A stretch of DNA of 64,000 nucleotides from Cupriavidus pinatubonensis (GTDB taxonomy: Bacteria; Pseudomonadota; Gammaproteobacteria; Burkholderiales; Burkholderiaceae): positions 2,666,001 to 2,730,000 of the forward strand of contig NZ_CP080767.1 of the NCBI RefSeq assembly GCF_019602855.1. The letters run 5' to 3'. Positions within the stretch are counted from its first letter, which is position 1; every line of letters begins with the position of its first letter. Below, piece by piece: positions 50,576-59,357 of this stretch. The notes under the pieces are model-generated. The model saw only the letters and a list, made by a program, of their open reading frames with translations, ran no database searches and was not told the origin of the DNA. Position numbers and translations under genes: made by a program.

Positions 50576-51082
50576 CTAGAGCAGCAGGAAGCCGATATCG
50601 CGAGACCGGACCTCTTCGAGCGCTACGCCCTTGCGGCGCTGGAACAGCACGTGCTGGAGCACGCGGTCGCGGTGCTCGCAGAATGTGGCGGTGTCGAAGC
50701 GCAGCGCCGCGGTGCCGTAGTGCTCAGCCAGCAGCTTGTAGACGCGATGGCGCACCAGCAGCATCTCGTTCTCGGTCTGCAGCCGGCCCATCTCGGCCGC
50801 ATGCTCCTCCTCGAGCTGGCGCATGCTGACCACCACGCGCGCGTGCATGCCCCGGTAGCGGTCGGCTTCCGCGTGGGCCTTGCGCAATTCTTCGCGCAGC
50901 GCCCGGACTTCCTGCATCAGCTTGAGATTGCTTTGCACGCCGCGGTGGATGCGGCTCGCCTCCTCCAGCGCGTAATCCGCCGCCGCGATCGTGTTTTGCC
51001 AGACGCCCGATTCGTCAGCCTCCGCGGCTGCCATGCGTGTGGCGGGCCAGACGGTAGCTCCGTCAATGCCTTGATTGCTCAT
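50576..51082 (-). CDS. Hypothetical coiled-coil protein
   Basis: 168-aa cytoplasmic protein. A long Glu/Arg/Leu-rich coiled coil spans about residues 45-112 ('LKLMQEVRALREELRKAHAE', 'RQLEEEHAAEMGRLQTENEM'). The C-terminal 50 residues form a small basic/hydrophobic module ('LLAEHYGTAALRFDTATFCE'). No family recognised. It stands alone between benE (convergent) and the SMR gene (divergent). The domain layout would suit an adaptor or scaffold protein. Confidence 0.7.
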   Translation of the reverse strand: MSNQGIDGATVWPATRMAAAEADESGVWQNTIAAADYALEEASRIHRGVQSNLKLMQEVRALREELRKAHAEADRYRGMHARVVVSMRQLEEEHAAEMGRLQTENEMLLVRHRVYKLLAEHYGTAALRFDTATFCEHRDRVLQHVLFQRRKGVALEEVRSRDIGFLLL

Positions 51083-51336
51083 ACTGCTCCCCCAAAAGCC
51101 GGAAAGAAAAACGCCCGCCGCCGTACGTTATTGTGGATTGCCGGCCTGGTCGGGTACTGCCGAAACTGCCTTGGCAGTGGGCCAATGTATCGCACACCGC
51201 ACACTATCATTCAAGACTGCCACGCCACTTTGCACAACCACCGCAAGGGAGGGCATAACGTTTCACCAAAGCGCCGCTTACGCTACATTGCCGCCTGCCG
51301 TCTGTCCTTCCACCCCTTCGCCATCGCGTTTCGCCT

Positions 51337-51669
51337 ATGAACGGATACCTGCTCCTTGCCCTGGCCATCGTTGCCGAGGTCATCGCCACCAGCAGCCTCA
51401 AGGCCGCCGAGAACTTCACGCGCCTGGTGCCCAGCATCCTCGTGGTAGCGGGCTATGCCTGCGCCTTCTATCTGCTCATGCTGGTCATGAAGACCGTACC
51501 AGTGGGCGTCGCTTATGCCATCTGGAGCGGCGCGGGCATCGTCCTGGTCACGCTGATCGCCATGGTGTTGTACCGCCAGGTACCCGACCTCGCCGCCTGC
51601 GCCGGCATTGGCCTGATCATCGCCGGTGTGGCGGTGATCCAGCTATTCTCGAAAACCAGCGGGCATTGA
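51337..51669 (+). CDS. Small multidrug resistance (SMR) efflux protein, EmrE type
   Basis: 110-aa, four-helix proton-coupled exporter. The essential membrane Glu14 is present ('LALAIVAEVIATSSLKAAEN'), as is 'VPVGVAYAIWSGAGIVLVTL' with the conserved Trp. These fit the quaternary-ammonium (Qac) subtype rather than guanidinium exporters. It is a single SMR gene, so would form a homodimer. Confidence 0.93.
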   Translation: MNGYLLLALAIVAEVIATSSLKAAENFTRLVPSILVVAGYACAFYLLMLVMKTVPVGVAYAIWSGAGIVLVTLIAMVLYRQVPDLAACAGIGLIIAGVAVIQLFSKTSGH

Positions 51670-51717
51670 CAACGGTGCGGCCTAGAATGGATGTGGTTCC
51701 TGCCACGGGAGACCGCC

Positions 51718-51867
51718 ATGCTTACCGCCCTGCTCCTCGCCGCAATCATCGTCGCGCTGTACATCCTGGCTGTTCGCGCCGAGTTTTTCCATAAATCGCC
51801 GTTCTATCCGGAGCATGAACATCCGGTGCAGTACTGGTGGAACCGGTTGGTGCATCACAAGAAATAG
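51718..51867 (+). CDS. Small membrane protein (49 aa)
   Basis: ATG at 51718 follows GGGAG by 7 nt. One N-terminal helix ('LTALLLAAIIVALYILAVRA') is followed by an aromatic/His-rich tail ('FFHKSPFYPEHEHPVQYWWN'). The tail has five His and four Trp/Tyr residues in 29, an unusual density. It lies 48 bp after the SMR gene. No family recognised. Confidence 0.6.
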   Translation: MLTALLLAAIIVALYILAVRAEFFHKSPFYPEHEHPVQYWWNRLVHHKK

Positions 51868-52048
51868 CTGGCGAATCTGACGCGGTGGCAAACAGCCATC
51901 GCGTCGAGCGGTGCCGCACGGCTTGTACAGGCAACCGCCGATCGGGACCTTTCCGCAGCCGCTTGTCGCCGGGCGCGCTGCGTCTGGCGCTTGCGCGCCT
52001 CCACCCCTTCCTCTTTCCCCCAAAACGCCTCCGGCGGGAGGATTTTGA

Positions 52049-52054
52049 TATACT
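52049..52054 (+). promoter_or_regulatory. Possible -10 element for tRNA-Arg
   Basis: TATACT, 60 bp before the tRNA and followed by a G/C-rich stretch, as is common at stable RNA promoters. No strong -35 was recognised. Confidence 0.4.
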
Positions 52055-52113
52055 CCGGCCCGTCTTCAGGATTACCGCTGCCCCGCGGAACGACGGTCCT
52101 GACAGCTCTGTCC

Positions 52114-52188
52114 CTCGCCGTAGTTCAATGGATAGAACGAGCGCCTCCTAAGCGCTAGATACAGGTTCGATTCCTGTCGGCGGGACCA
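52114..52188 (+). tRNA. tRNA-Arg, anticodon CCT
   Basis: 75-nt cloverleaf. The acceptor 5' arm CTCGCCG pairs with CGGCGGG (one U-G), the D-stem is GTTC/GAAC, and the anticodon stem AGCGC/GCGCT encloses CTCCTAA with anticodon CCT. The T-arm ACAGG-TTCGATT-CCTGT is intact. The discriminator is A and CCA is genome-encoded. It reads the AGG codon, which is rare in high-GC genomes. tRNA-Arg genes are frequent integration sites; no integrase or duplicated 3' end was seen in this window. Confidence 0.97.
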
Positions 52189-52222
52189 TCTACTTCCATC
52201 TTCCCGCCCCCGATTCAGTGCA

Positions 52223-52414
52223 TCACCGCCGCCGGCACTCGCCTGTTACCGGTGACCGCCCCTGCGAAGCGAGTCGCGCGCGACGCGGCTCATGGCGCCC
52301 GGCCCTGACGCCGGCATGGCGGCCTCTGGCTGCGGCGACGGCGGGCTGGCCGTTGCGGTGGCTCTGGCGGCCGCTATAGACGGCGCAATCTGCTCTGACG
52401 ATCAGTCCGGACAT
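52223..52414 (-). CDS. Possible small basic protein (63 aa)
   Basis: The ATG at 52412-52414 follows AAGGAG at 6 nt, the best ribosome site in this region. The product is Arg/Ala/Gly-rich ('QSHRNGQPAVAAARGRHAGV') with no recognisable domain, and its composition is close to that of random high-GC frames. It lies 34 bp after the LRAT gene on the same strand. Kept only because of the ribosome site. Confidence 0.3.
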   Translation of the reverse strand: MSGLIVRADCAVYSGRQSHRNGQPAVAAARGRHAGVRAGRHEPRRARLASQGRSPVTGECRRR

Positions 52415-52448
52415 GGCTGGCTCCTTCGTGTTCTGAATGGAAAACGTT

Positions 52449-52919
52449 TCAGGCGGTCCGCAGGCTGACCTGCAGGAAACTGGCGCAGAGCCGTAGCATC
52501 GTCTGCAGCGCGGCGCGCGGATGGCGCAGGCAGGCTTCCACCTGCTCGCTGCGGCTTTCGCCGGACAGGCACCATGAGCAGAAGTGCTCGCAGTTGTTGG
52601 AGAACAGGCAGTAGCGGTTCTCGCCCAGACGCGACCGCGCACGCGACACCGCATCGAGGCCGACAAAGCGGGCACACGGTTCCAGGCGGATGGCGACGGC
52701 ACGGCCCGCGGCAAATGCCGCCAGGCTGATTTCCTCGACCGGCCCGGTCTGCAGCGCGCGGGCGAAGCCGGCATAGTGGATCACGCGGCCGTGGCCGGCA
52801 TAGATGCCGTGATGCACATAGCCCTGGCGTCCCGTCACCAAATGGGCGCCCAGCGGCAAGTCGGCGTCATGGCTCGCGCCGTCGCGGCGTTCGTCTTGTT
52901 GTGCGGGCTGGTGTGGCAT
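52449..52919 (-). CDS. LRAT (lecithin:retinol acyltransferase-like) domain protein
   Basis: 156 aa from the ATG at 52919. Residues 20-120 match the LRAT/NlpC-P60 circularly permuted papain fold: 'LPLGAHLVTGRQGYVHHGIY' with His36/37, His48 in 'GRVIHYAGF', and the catalytic Cys110 in 'FSNNCEHFCSW'. The NCEHF box is diagnostic. In bacteria such proteins may act as lipid acyltransferases/hydrolases or as toxins. The C-terminus adds a 35-residue amphipathic/hydrophobic segment ('LQTMLRLCASFLQVSL'). The frame is open to 53177, so a longer start is possible. Confidence 0.82.
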   Translation of the reverse strand: MPHQPAQQDERRDGASHDADLPLGAHLVTGRQGYVHHGIYAGHGRVIHYAGFARALQTGPVEEISLAAFAAGRAVAIRLEPCARFVGLDAVSRARSRLGENRYCLFSNNCEHFCSWCLSGESRSEQVEACLRHPRAALQTMLRLCASFLQVSLRTA

Positions 52920-53333
52920 GGCTGTCTCGGGTGTCTGGTGGCGGCAGTCATTGCTGCGTGGTTGCCAGACCTCTGCATGCGCCATGCCAGGACATCGATT
53001 TCCCTGCCAGGACCAGCGTTTACGGGAAAGCGGCGCTGTCGGATCTGGGGAAACTGTTGCCGAATGACCAACGTCATCACCGACATTCTGTTGGTTAGCC
53101 ACCACCATTGCGCCGTTCCACCGTCGCTCGGATCGACACCCATGAGCCGGCGCCAACTTGCAGATAACACCCGCCACTGCGAACTTCCCGGGTCGACGCG
53201 TCCCTGACGAGCGGCAGGACCACGGTGATCAACTTTTACGAGACGAAGAACAACTTCTATGCTGGTCAGATGAACAACGCGTTCCAGACATGGAATCCGG
53301 AAACGACCCGATTTCACGCGGAAGGAGGGTATC
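52920..53333. other. Divergent spacer between the LRAT and PP2C genes
   Basis: No convincing gene. A relatively A/T-rich stretch (53225-53285) probably contains the promoter(s), but no clear -35/-10 pair was found. The strand opposite the LRAT frame stays open by composition only. Confidence 0.4.
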
Positions 53334-54113
53334 TTGACTGGCGTGACGCAATTCCGCTGGGCTTCGGCAGCCTGCACCGACGTTGGGCGCGTACGCGAGC
53401 GCAATGAGGACGCTTGCCTGGATCTGCCGGACCTCGGGATCTGGGTCGTGGCCGATGGCATGGGGGGCCATGCCGTCGGCGATTTCGCGAGCCAGGCCGT
53501 CACGCAAGCGCTGGCGGCGCTTCCGCCCCGGTCAACGCTGGAAGAACGGCTCGCCGACGTCGGCGCCGCGCTGCAGGACGTCAACCGCGCGCTGATTGCC
53601 GAAGCCGCACGCCTGCAGGTACGGTGCGTAGGCACCACCGTCGTGGCGCTGGCCAACGGCGACCGCCGTTGCGGCTACCTGTGGGCCGGCGACAGCCGTC
53701 TCTACCGGCTGCGCGCCGGGCACTTGCAGCGCCTGACCCGAGACCACAGCCAGGTGGAACGGCTGCTGGCACGCGGCCTCATCACCGCCGAAGAAGCGCG
53801 ACATCATCCAGCGCACAACACCATCACTCGTGCCGTTGGCGCAGCCGATACGTTATTGCCCGAGCAACTGTTCGTCGATGTCGCCGACGGCGACGTGTTC
53901 CTGCTTTGCAGCGATGGGCTGAGCAACGAGGTCGAGGACGACACCATCGCATCCGTGCTTGCCGCAGGGGGCGACCTGAACGCCATTGCACAGACACTGG
54001 TAAAGACAGCGCTGGACCACGGCGGGCACGACAACGTCACCGTGGTGGTGGTGCGGGCAGAAGACCCGTATGGGTCAGATATGACGCTGGTAAATCCGGA
54101 AGTCGAGGGGTAA
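53334..54113 (+). CDS. PP2C family serine/threonine phosphatase
   Basis: 259-aa metal-dependent phosphatase of the bacterial Stp1/PppA type. Metal-binding and catalytic motifs run in order: 'VGRVRERNEDACLDL', 'VVADGMGGHAVGDFAS', 'GTTVVAL', 'LWAGDSRLYRL', 'LTRDHSQVERLL', 'LLCSDGLSNEVED' and 'HDNVTVVVV'. The start is TTG at 53334, placed 6 nt after GGAGGG; a GTG three codons later lacks such spacing. No Ser/Thr kinase or FHA gene is adjacent. Confidence 0.93.
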   Translation: MTGVTQFRWASAACTDVGRVRERNEDACLDLPDLGIWVVADGMGGHAVGDFASQAVTQALAALPPRSTLEERLADVGAALQDVNRALIAEAARLQVRCVGTTVVALANGDRRCGYLWAGDSRLYRLRAGHLQRLTRDHSQVERLLARGLITAEEARHHPAHNTITRAVGAADTLLPEQLFVDVADGDVFLLCSDGLSNEVEDDTIASVLAAGGDLNAIAQTLVKTALDHGGHDNVTVVVVRAEDPYGSDMTLVNPEVEG

Positions 54114-54136
54114 AACCACACCAAAGGCAGCTACCT

Positions 54137-55084
54137 CTATCCCGCCTCCGCCTCCAACCTCGGCAACTGCGGCAAATCCGTCGCCACCTCCGCGATCATC
54201 CTCCGCATCCACATCACATCCGGGGCCGCATGGCACCGCTCATGCCAGAGCTGGTAGAACCGCATGCGCGGGAACGTCACCGGAGACGGCACCATCCGGA
54301 TCGGCAAATACTGCGCATAGTGCGCAGCAAACTGGCGGCCGGTGGTGAACACCATATCGGTTTTCATCAGCACATACGGCACCAGCCCAAAGTACGGCAG
54401 CGTCACCTGGATATTGCGCTTGTACCCCTGCTCGGCGAGCGCCTGATCGATCATGCTGCGTTGCATCGAAGCATAGGGCGCAGGTGCCAGATGAGGCATC
54501 TCCAGGTAGTGCTTCAGCGTCAGGCCTTTGCGCGCCAGCGGATGCTGGGCACCGAGCATGCAAACCACCTCGTCATCAAATAACGGCGAGATATGCAGAT
54601 GCTCGGGCGGCGACAGCCAGTTGCCAATGACGATGTCGAGCTGCCCCTGCTCCAGGTCCTCCAGAAAGTCGCTCGACGACGTCATAGGATGTACGAACAG
54701 CTTGGCGCCGGGCGCCAGCCGGCGCACGCGCTCGACGATGTTTGGCAGGAAGAAGGCATCCAGGTAATCCGGGGCGCCAAGGTGAAACGTCCGCGTGGTC
54801 GTGGCCGGATCGAACTGCTGCGGAGGACGCGCGATACGGTCCATCGCCGCCAGGCTCTGCTCGGCCAGCTCCAGCAATTCCCGCCCCCGTTCGGTTGGCA
54901 CCATGCCGCTTTTGCCCCGCACCAAGATGGCGTCGCCGGTGATCTCGCGCAGGCGCTTTAGCGTATTGCTGATGGCCGGCTGCGACTGGCCCAGGCGCAC
55001 AGCCGTGCGCGTCACGCTCTGCTCGGTCAGCAGGGTGTGGAGCACCCGCAGCAAATAGGTATCGAGATGGTCGCGTCCGTGCAT
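54137..55084 (-). CDS. LysR family transcriptional regulator
   Basis: 315-aa LTTR. The N-terminal winged helix is 'LLTEQSVTRTAVRLGQSQPA' and 'ISNTLKRLREITGDAILVRG', followed by the linker helix and a periplasmic-binding-like effector domain (about 95-300). Start 55084 (MHGRDHLDTYLL) is chosen because the long upstream frame reads as shadow of xdhA. It diverges from xdhA and is the likely regulator of the purine catabolic operon. Effector unknown. Confidence 0.93.
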   Translation of the reverse strand: MHGRDHLDTYLLRVLHTLLTEQSVTRTAVRLGQSQPAISNTLKRLREITGDAILVRGKSGMVPTERGRELLELAEQSLAAMDRIARPPQQFDPATTTRTFHLGAPDYLDAFFLPNIVERVRRLAPGAKLFVHPMTSSSDFLEDLEQGQLDIVIGNWLSPPEHLHISPLFDDEVVCMLGAQHPLARKGLTLKHYLEMPHLAPAPYASMQRSMIDQALAEQGYKRNIQVTLPYFGLVPYVLMKTDMVFTTGRQFAAHYAQYLPIRMVPSPVTFPRMRFYQLWHERCHAAPDVMWMRRMIAEVATDLPQLPRLEAEAG

Positions 55085-55168
55085 GGCAATAGGGGCCCTG
55101 CCGGCGTGCGGCCGGGAGGCTGGCGTGGGGGAAGGGAACGGCGCATAGTGTATGTCACGCAACCCGCC

Positions 55169-55236
55169 ATTGGTCAATCCGCCGTGATAAGGGGACAGCG
55201 GAACCCCATGGACGGGCATTCTGATGGGGCATATCA
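55169..55236. promoter_or_regulatory. Dyads in the LysR/xdhA divergent promoter region
   Basis: Two small inverted repeats lie in the 220-bp gap: ATTG-GT-CAAT (55169-55178) and TGAT-N7-ATCA (55222-55236). The second has the 15-bp size and symmetry of LysR sites, although it does not fit the T-N11-A rule exactly. Confidence 0.35.
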
Positions 55237-55304
55237 CCTGGGCCGAATATTGCATGAAACGCGCCGGTGCTATGTTTCCGCCATCACAGAACGAGATGAA
55301 GACC

Positions 55305-56807
55305 ATGGAGACGCAAACCATCCGCTTTTTCCACCGCGGCCAGGTCAGGGAAGTATCCGACGCCCCCGTTACCAGGACCGTGCTGCAGTACCTGCGAGAG
55401 GACGCGCGCTGCACCGGCACCAAGGAAGGCTGCGCTGAAGGCGACTGCGGCGCCTGCACCGTCGTGATCGGCGAGCTGCAGGACGGCGGCGATGTCGAAT
55501 TCAAGGCCGTCAATGCCTGTATCCAGTTCCTGCCCACGCTCGACGGCAAGGCGCTGATCACCGTCGAGGATCTGCGCCAGGCCGACGGCGCCCTGCACCC
55601 AGTGCAGGAAGCCTTGGTCGAGTGCCACGGTTCGCAATGCGGCTTCTGCACGCCCGGCTTCGTCATGTCGCTGTGGGCGCTGTACCAGCAGCACACCCCG
55701 GGCGGCGAAGCGCCGACGCGCCAGACCATCTGCGACGCGCTGACCGGCAACCTGTGCCGCTGCACTGGCTACCGCCCGATCATCGACGCCGGCGAGCGCA
55801 TGATGGCCCTGCCTGCGCCGCACGCGAGCAAGCTCAACCCGAAGCAGATCGCCGACACGCTGCGCAATCTCAAGCGCGGCGAGACCTTCCGCTACAGCGC
55901 GAAGGGCCAGAACTTCTTCGCGCCACGCACCGCGGCCGAGTTCGGCGCAATCAAGGCGGCCGAGCCCGGCATCCGCATCCTTGCCGGCAGCACGGACGTG
56001 GGCCTGTGGGTCACCAAGCAGTTCCGCGAACTCGGCAACCTGCTCTATATCGGCCAGGTCGAAGACCTTCAATCGATCGAAGAGCGCGACGGCATGATCG
56101 AGATCGGCGCCGGCGTGACGCTCGAGAAGGCCTACGCTGCGCTGACCGCCGCGCACCCCGAACTCGAAGAGATGTGGAAGCGCTTCGCCTCGCTGCCGAT
56201 CCGCAATGCGGGCACGCTTGGCGGCAATATCGCCAACGGCTCGCCGATCGGCGATTCGATGCCGGCGCTGATCGCGCTCGGCGCCGAAGTGGTACTCCAG
56301 CTCGGCGCGACGCGCCGTACGCTGCCGCTCGAAGACCTGTACCTTGCGTACCAGAAGACGGCCATGGTGGAAGGCGAGTTCGTCGCAGCGCTGCGCGTAC
56401 CCGTCAAGGGCCCGCAGCACTTCAGGACCTACAAGCTGTCCAAACGCTTTGACGAGGATATTTCGGCCGTGTGCGCGGCATTCGCGATCACAGTGGAGAA
56501 CGACGTGATCACGCAGGCACGCGTCGCGTTCGGCGGCATGGCCGCCACACCGAAGCGCGGCGCGGCCACCGAAGCTGCATTGATCGGCCAGCCGTGGAAC
56601 GAAGCCACCGTGCGCGCCGGCATGGCCGCGCTGTCGCAGGATTACACACCGCTGTCCGATATGCGTTCGACCGCCTCGTACCGCACCCGCGGGGCGGCCA
56701 ACCTGCTGTACCGCTTCTGGCTGGAGACGCGCGCCGATGCGCTGCCCGCATCCGCTGTCAACGTCCGCGCGCCTGGCGCTGGCGCCACTGCAACCGTCAC
56801 GGCCTGA
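55305..56807 (+). CDS. xdhA: Xanthine dehydrogenase small subunit (2Fe-2S and FAD domains)
   Basis: 500-aa subunit of the molybdenum hydroxylase that oxidises hypoxanthine to xanthine and urate. The first [2Fe-2S] cluster uses Cys43, Cys48, Cys51 and Cys72; the second Cys112, Cys115, Cys151 and Cys153 ('CGFCTPGF', 'GNLCRCTGYRPI'). The FAD domain (about 190-370) has 'ILAGSTDVGLWVTK' and 'RNAGTLGGNIANGSPIGDSM'. ATG 55305 is selected; 55296 is also in frame. Twelve bp separate it from xdhB. Confidence 0.96.
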   Translation: METQTIRFFHRGQVREVSDAPVTRTVLQYLREDARCTGTKEGCAEGDCGACTVVIGELQDGGDVEFKAVNACIQFLPTLDGKALITVEDLRQADGALHPVQEALVECHGSQCGFCTPGFVMSLWALYQQHTPGGEAPTRQTICDALTGNLCRCTGYRPIIDAGERMMALPAPHASKLNPKQIADTLRNLKRGETFRYSAKGQNFFAPRTAAEFGAIKAAEPGIRILAGSTDVGLWVTKQFRELGNLLYIGQVEDLQSIEERDGMIEIGAGVTLEKAYAALTAAHPELEEMWKRFASLPIRNAGTLGGNIANGSPIGDSMPALIALGAEVVLQLGATRRTLPLEDLYLAYQKTAMVEGEFVAALRVPVKGPQHFRTYKLSKRFDEDISAVCAAFAITVENDVITQARVAFGGMAATPKRGAATEAALIGQPWNEATVRAGMAALSQDYTPLSDMRSTASYRTRGAANLLYRFWLETRADALPASAVNVRAPGAGATATVTA

Positions 56808-56819
56808 GGAGAGATCGGC

Positions 56820-59201
56820 ATGAACAAGCAAACCGAACCGTTCCTGCTCGACGCCAGCGTGGCCGACGAGGCCGTGCCCCAGGTCGGCATCTCGCGTCCG
56901 CATGAATCGGCGCACCTGCACGTGGCAGGCACCGCCACCTATACCGACGATATTCCCGAGCTCGCCGGCACGCTGCACGCGGCGCTCGGCATGAGCAGCC
57001 GCGCCCATGCGCGCATCAAATCCATCTCGCTCGACAAGGTGCGCACCGCGCCCGGCGTGGTGGACGTGCTGACCGTGGATGACATTCCCGGCGTCAACGA
57101 CTGCGGCCCGATCATCCACGACGACCCGATCCTGGTGCGCGACGTGGTGCAGTTTATCGGCCAGCCGATCTTCGTGGTGGTTGCCACGTCGCATGACGCG
57201 GCACGCCGCGCTGCCCGCCTGGGCGTGATTGAATACGAAGACCTGCCACCGGTACTCTCGCCGGAGGCCGCGCACGAGGCCGGCAGCTACGTGCTGCCGC
57301 CGATGCACCTGACCCGGGGCGAGCCGCAACAGCATCTGGCAGCCGCCGCGCACCGCGATGCGGGCAAGATCCGCCTCGGCGGACAGGAGCAGTTCTATCT
57401 GGAAGGCCAGATCGCCTACGCCGCGCCGCGCGAAAACGACGGCATGCACGTGTGGTGCTCGACCCAGCACCCGACCGAGATGCAGCACGCCGTGGCCCAT
57501 ATGCTCGGCTGGCACGCGCACCAGGTGCTGGTGGAATGCCGCCGCATGGGCGGCGGCTTCGGCGGCAAGGAATCGCAGTCGGCCATGTTCGCGTGCTGCG
57601 CATCGCTGGCGGCATGGAAGCTCATGTGCCCGGTCAAGCTGCGTCCGGACCGCGACGACGACATGATGATCACCGGCAAGCGCCACGACTTCGTGTTCGA
57701 TTTCGACGTCGGTCATGACACTGATGGCCGCATCGAAGGCGTGCAGATCGAGATGGTGTCGCGCGCCGGCTTCTCGGCCGACCTGTCGGGCCCGGTGATG
57801 ACGCGCGCGATCTGCCACTTCGACAATGCCTACTGGCTGCCGAACGTGCAGATCGACGGCTACTGCGGCAAGACGAATACGCAGAGCAATACCGCATTCC
57901 GCGGCTTCGGCGGCCCGCAGGGCGCGTTCGCGATCGAGTACATCCTCGACAACGTGGCACGCAATGTCGGCAAGGATTCGCTCGATGTGCGCCGCGCCAA
58001 CTTCTATGGCAAGACCGAGCGCAACGTCACGCCGTATGGCCAGACCGTGGAAGACAATGTCATCCACGAACTGATCGACGAACTCGTGGCCACCAGCGAA
58101 TACCGTGGGCGCCGCGAGGCCACGCGTGCGTTCAATGCGACGAGCCCAATCCTCAAGAAGGGCATCGCGATCACGCCGGTGAAGTTCGGCATCTCGTTCA
58201 ACGTGGCGCACTACAACCAGGCCGGCGCGCTCGTGCACGTGTACAACGACGGCTCGGTGCTGGTGAATCACGGCGGCACCGAAATGGGCCAGGGCCTGAA
58301 CACCAAGGTTGCGATGGTGGTGGCGCACGAGCTCGGTATCCGCATGGAACGCGTACGCGTGACCGCAACGGATACCAGCAAGGTGGCCAACACCTCGGCG
58401 ACTGCGGCATCGACCGGCGCTGACCTGAACGGCAAGGCCGCGCAGGACGCCGCGCGCCAGATTCGCGAGCGCCTGGCCGAGTTTGCCGCGCGCAAGGCCG
58501 GCGTGACGCCTGACAGCGTGCGCTTCAACGACGATCTCGTGATCGCCGGCGAGCTGCGCGTGCCATTCGGCGAACTGGCCCGCGAAGCGTACCTGGCACG
58601 CGTGCAGCTCTGGTCGGACGGCTTCTACACGACGCCGAAGCTGCATTGGGACCAGAAGAAGCTGCAGGGCCGCCCGTTCTACTACTTTGCCTACGGTGCG
58701 GCGTGCTCCGAGGTGCTGGTCGACACGCTGACCGGCGAATGGAAGCTGCTGCGCGCCGACGCGCTGCACGATGCAGGCAAGTCGCTGAACCCGGCCATCG
58801 ATATCGGCCAGGTCGAAGGCGCCTTCATCCAGGGCATGGGCTGGCTGACGACCGAGGAACTGTGGTGGAACAAGGACGGCAAGCTGATGACGCATGCGCC
58901 GTCCACCTACAAGATCCCGACGATCAACGACTGCCCTGAAGACTTCAACGTGCGCCTGTTCCAGAACCGGAACGTGGAAGACAGCATCCACCGCTCCAAG
59001 GCTGTGGGCGAACCGCCGCTGCTGCTGCCGTTCTCGGTGTTCTTCGCGATCCGCGACGCGATCGCGGCCGTGGCTGACTACCAGGTCAACCCGCCGCTGC
59101 GCGCGCCGGCTACCAGCGAAGCCATCCTGGACGCGGTGGAAGCAGTACGCGCGACATGCGCGGCGAGCGCGGTCGGCGAAACCGCCGCACAGCCGGCCTG
59201 A
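56820..59201 (+). CDS. xdhB: Xanthine dehydrogenase large (molybdopterin) subunit
   Basis: 793-aa catalytic subunit binding the molybdenum cofactor. 'HVAGTATYTDDIPELAGTLH' opens the protein. 'MGGGFGGKESQS', 'TAFRGFGGPQGAFAIEYILD' and 'GTEMGQGLNTKVAMVVAHEL' are cofactor/substrate segments. The catalytic Glu is in 'KAVGEPPLLLPFSVFFAIRD'. Active with XdhA as a heterotetramer in the cytoplasm. Co-transcribed with xdhA; xdhC follows after 156 bp. Confidence 0.97.
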   Translation: MNKQTEPFLLDASVADEAVPQVGISRPHESAHLHVAGTATYTDDIPELAGTLHAALGMSSRAHARIKSISLDKVRTAPGVVDVLTVDDIPGVNDCGPIIHDDPILVRDVVQFIGQPIFVVVATSHDAARRAARLGVIEYEDLPPVLSPEAAHEAGSYVLPPMHLTRGEPQQHLAAAAHRDAGKIRLGGQEQFYLEGQIAYAAPRENDGMHVWCSTQHPTEMQHAVAHMLGWHAHQVLVECRRMGGGFGGKESQSAMFACCASLAAWKLMCPVKLRPDRDDDMMITGKRHDFVFDFDVGHDTDGRIEGVQIEMVSRAGFSADLSGPVMTRAICHFDNAYWLPNVQIDGYCGKTNTQSNTAFRGFGGPQGAFAIEYILDNVARNVGKDSLDVRRANFYGKTERNVTPYGQTVEDNVIHELIDELVATSEYRGRREATRAFNATSPILKKGIAITPVKFGISFNVAHYNQAGALVHVYNDGSVLVNHGGTEMGQGLNTKVAMVVAHELGIRMERVRVTATDTSKVANTSATAASTGADLNGKAAQDAARQIRERLAEFAARKAGVTPDSVRFNDDLVIAGELRVPFGELAREAYLARVQLWSDGFYTTPKLHWDQKKLQGRPFYYFAYGAACSEVLVDTLTGEWKLLRADALHDAGKSLNPAIDIGQVEGAFIQGMGWLTTEELWWNKDGKLMTHAPSTYKIPTINDCPEDFNVRLFQNRNVEDSIHRSKAVGEPPLLLPFSVFFAIRDAIAAVADYQVNPPLRAPATSEAILDAVEAVRATCAASAVGETAAQPA

Positions 59202-59357
59202 CGCGCGCGCCTGCCGGGCCTGCCGGACTTTCCCCCCTGTTCCGCTCTTGGCGGATCAGGGGCCGGCCGCCCGCGCAGGTGCGCGCCACCCCCGGCGCAA
59301 ACAGCAAGACAGACAACGAGACCGGCAACAGCCGGCCTAACTGACCAAAGGCCCGAC

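Noticed and set aside
52114..53333. Genomic island at tRNA-Arg
   Set aside because: No integrase, no repeat of the tRNA 3' end and no clear compositional boundary were seen in the window, so insertion is only a possibility.
53225..53407. 60-codon frame starting with MINFYETKNNFYAGQMNN upstream of PP2C
   Set aside because: Overlaps the PP2C start in another frame, has no ribosome site, and its second half is a shadow of the phosphatase.
55284..58991. Open frame of more than 1,200 codons on the minus strand opposite xdhA and xdhB
   Set aside because: It mirrors two well-conserved genes; its Val/Arg/His/Ala-rich translation is what the antisense of high-GC coding DNA gives, and it has no domain or ribosome site.
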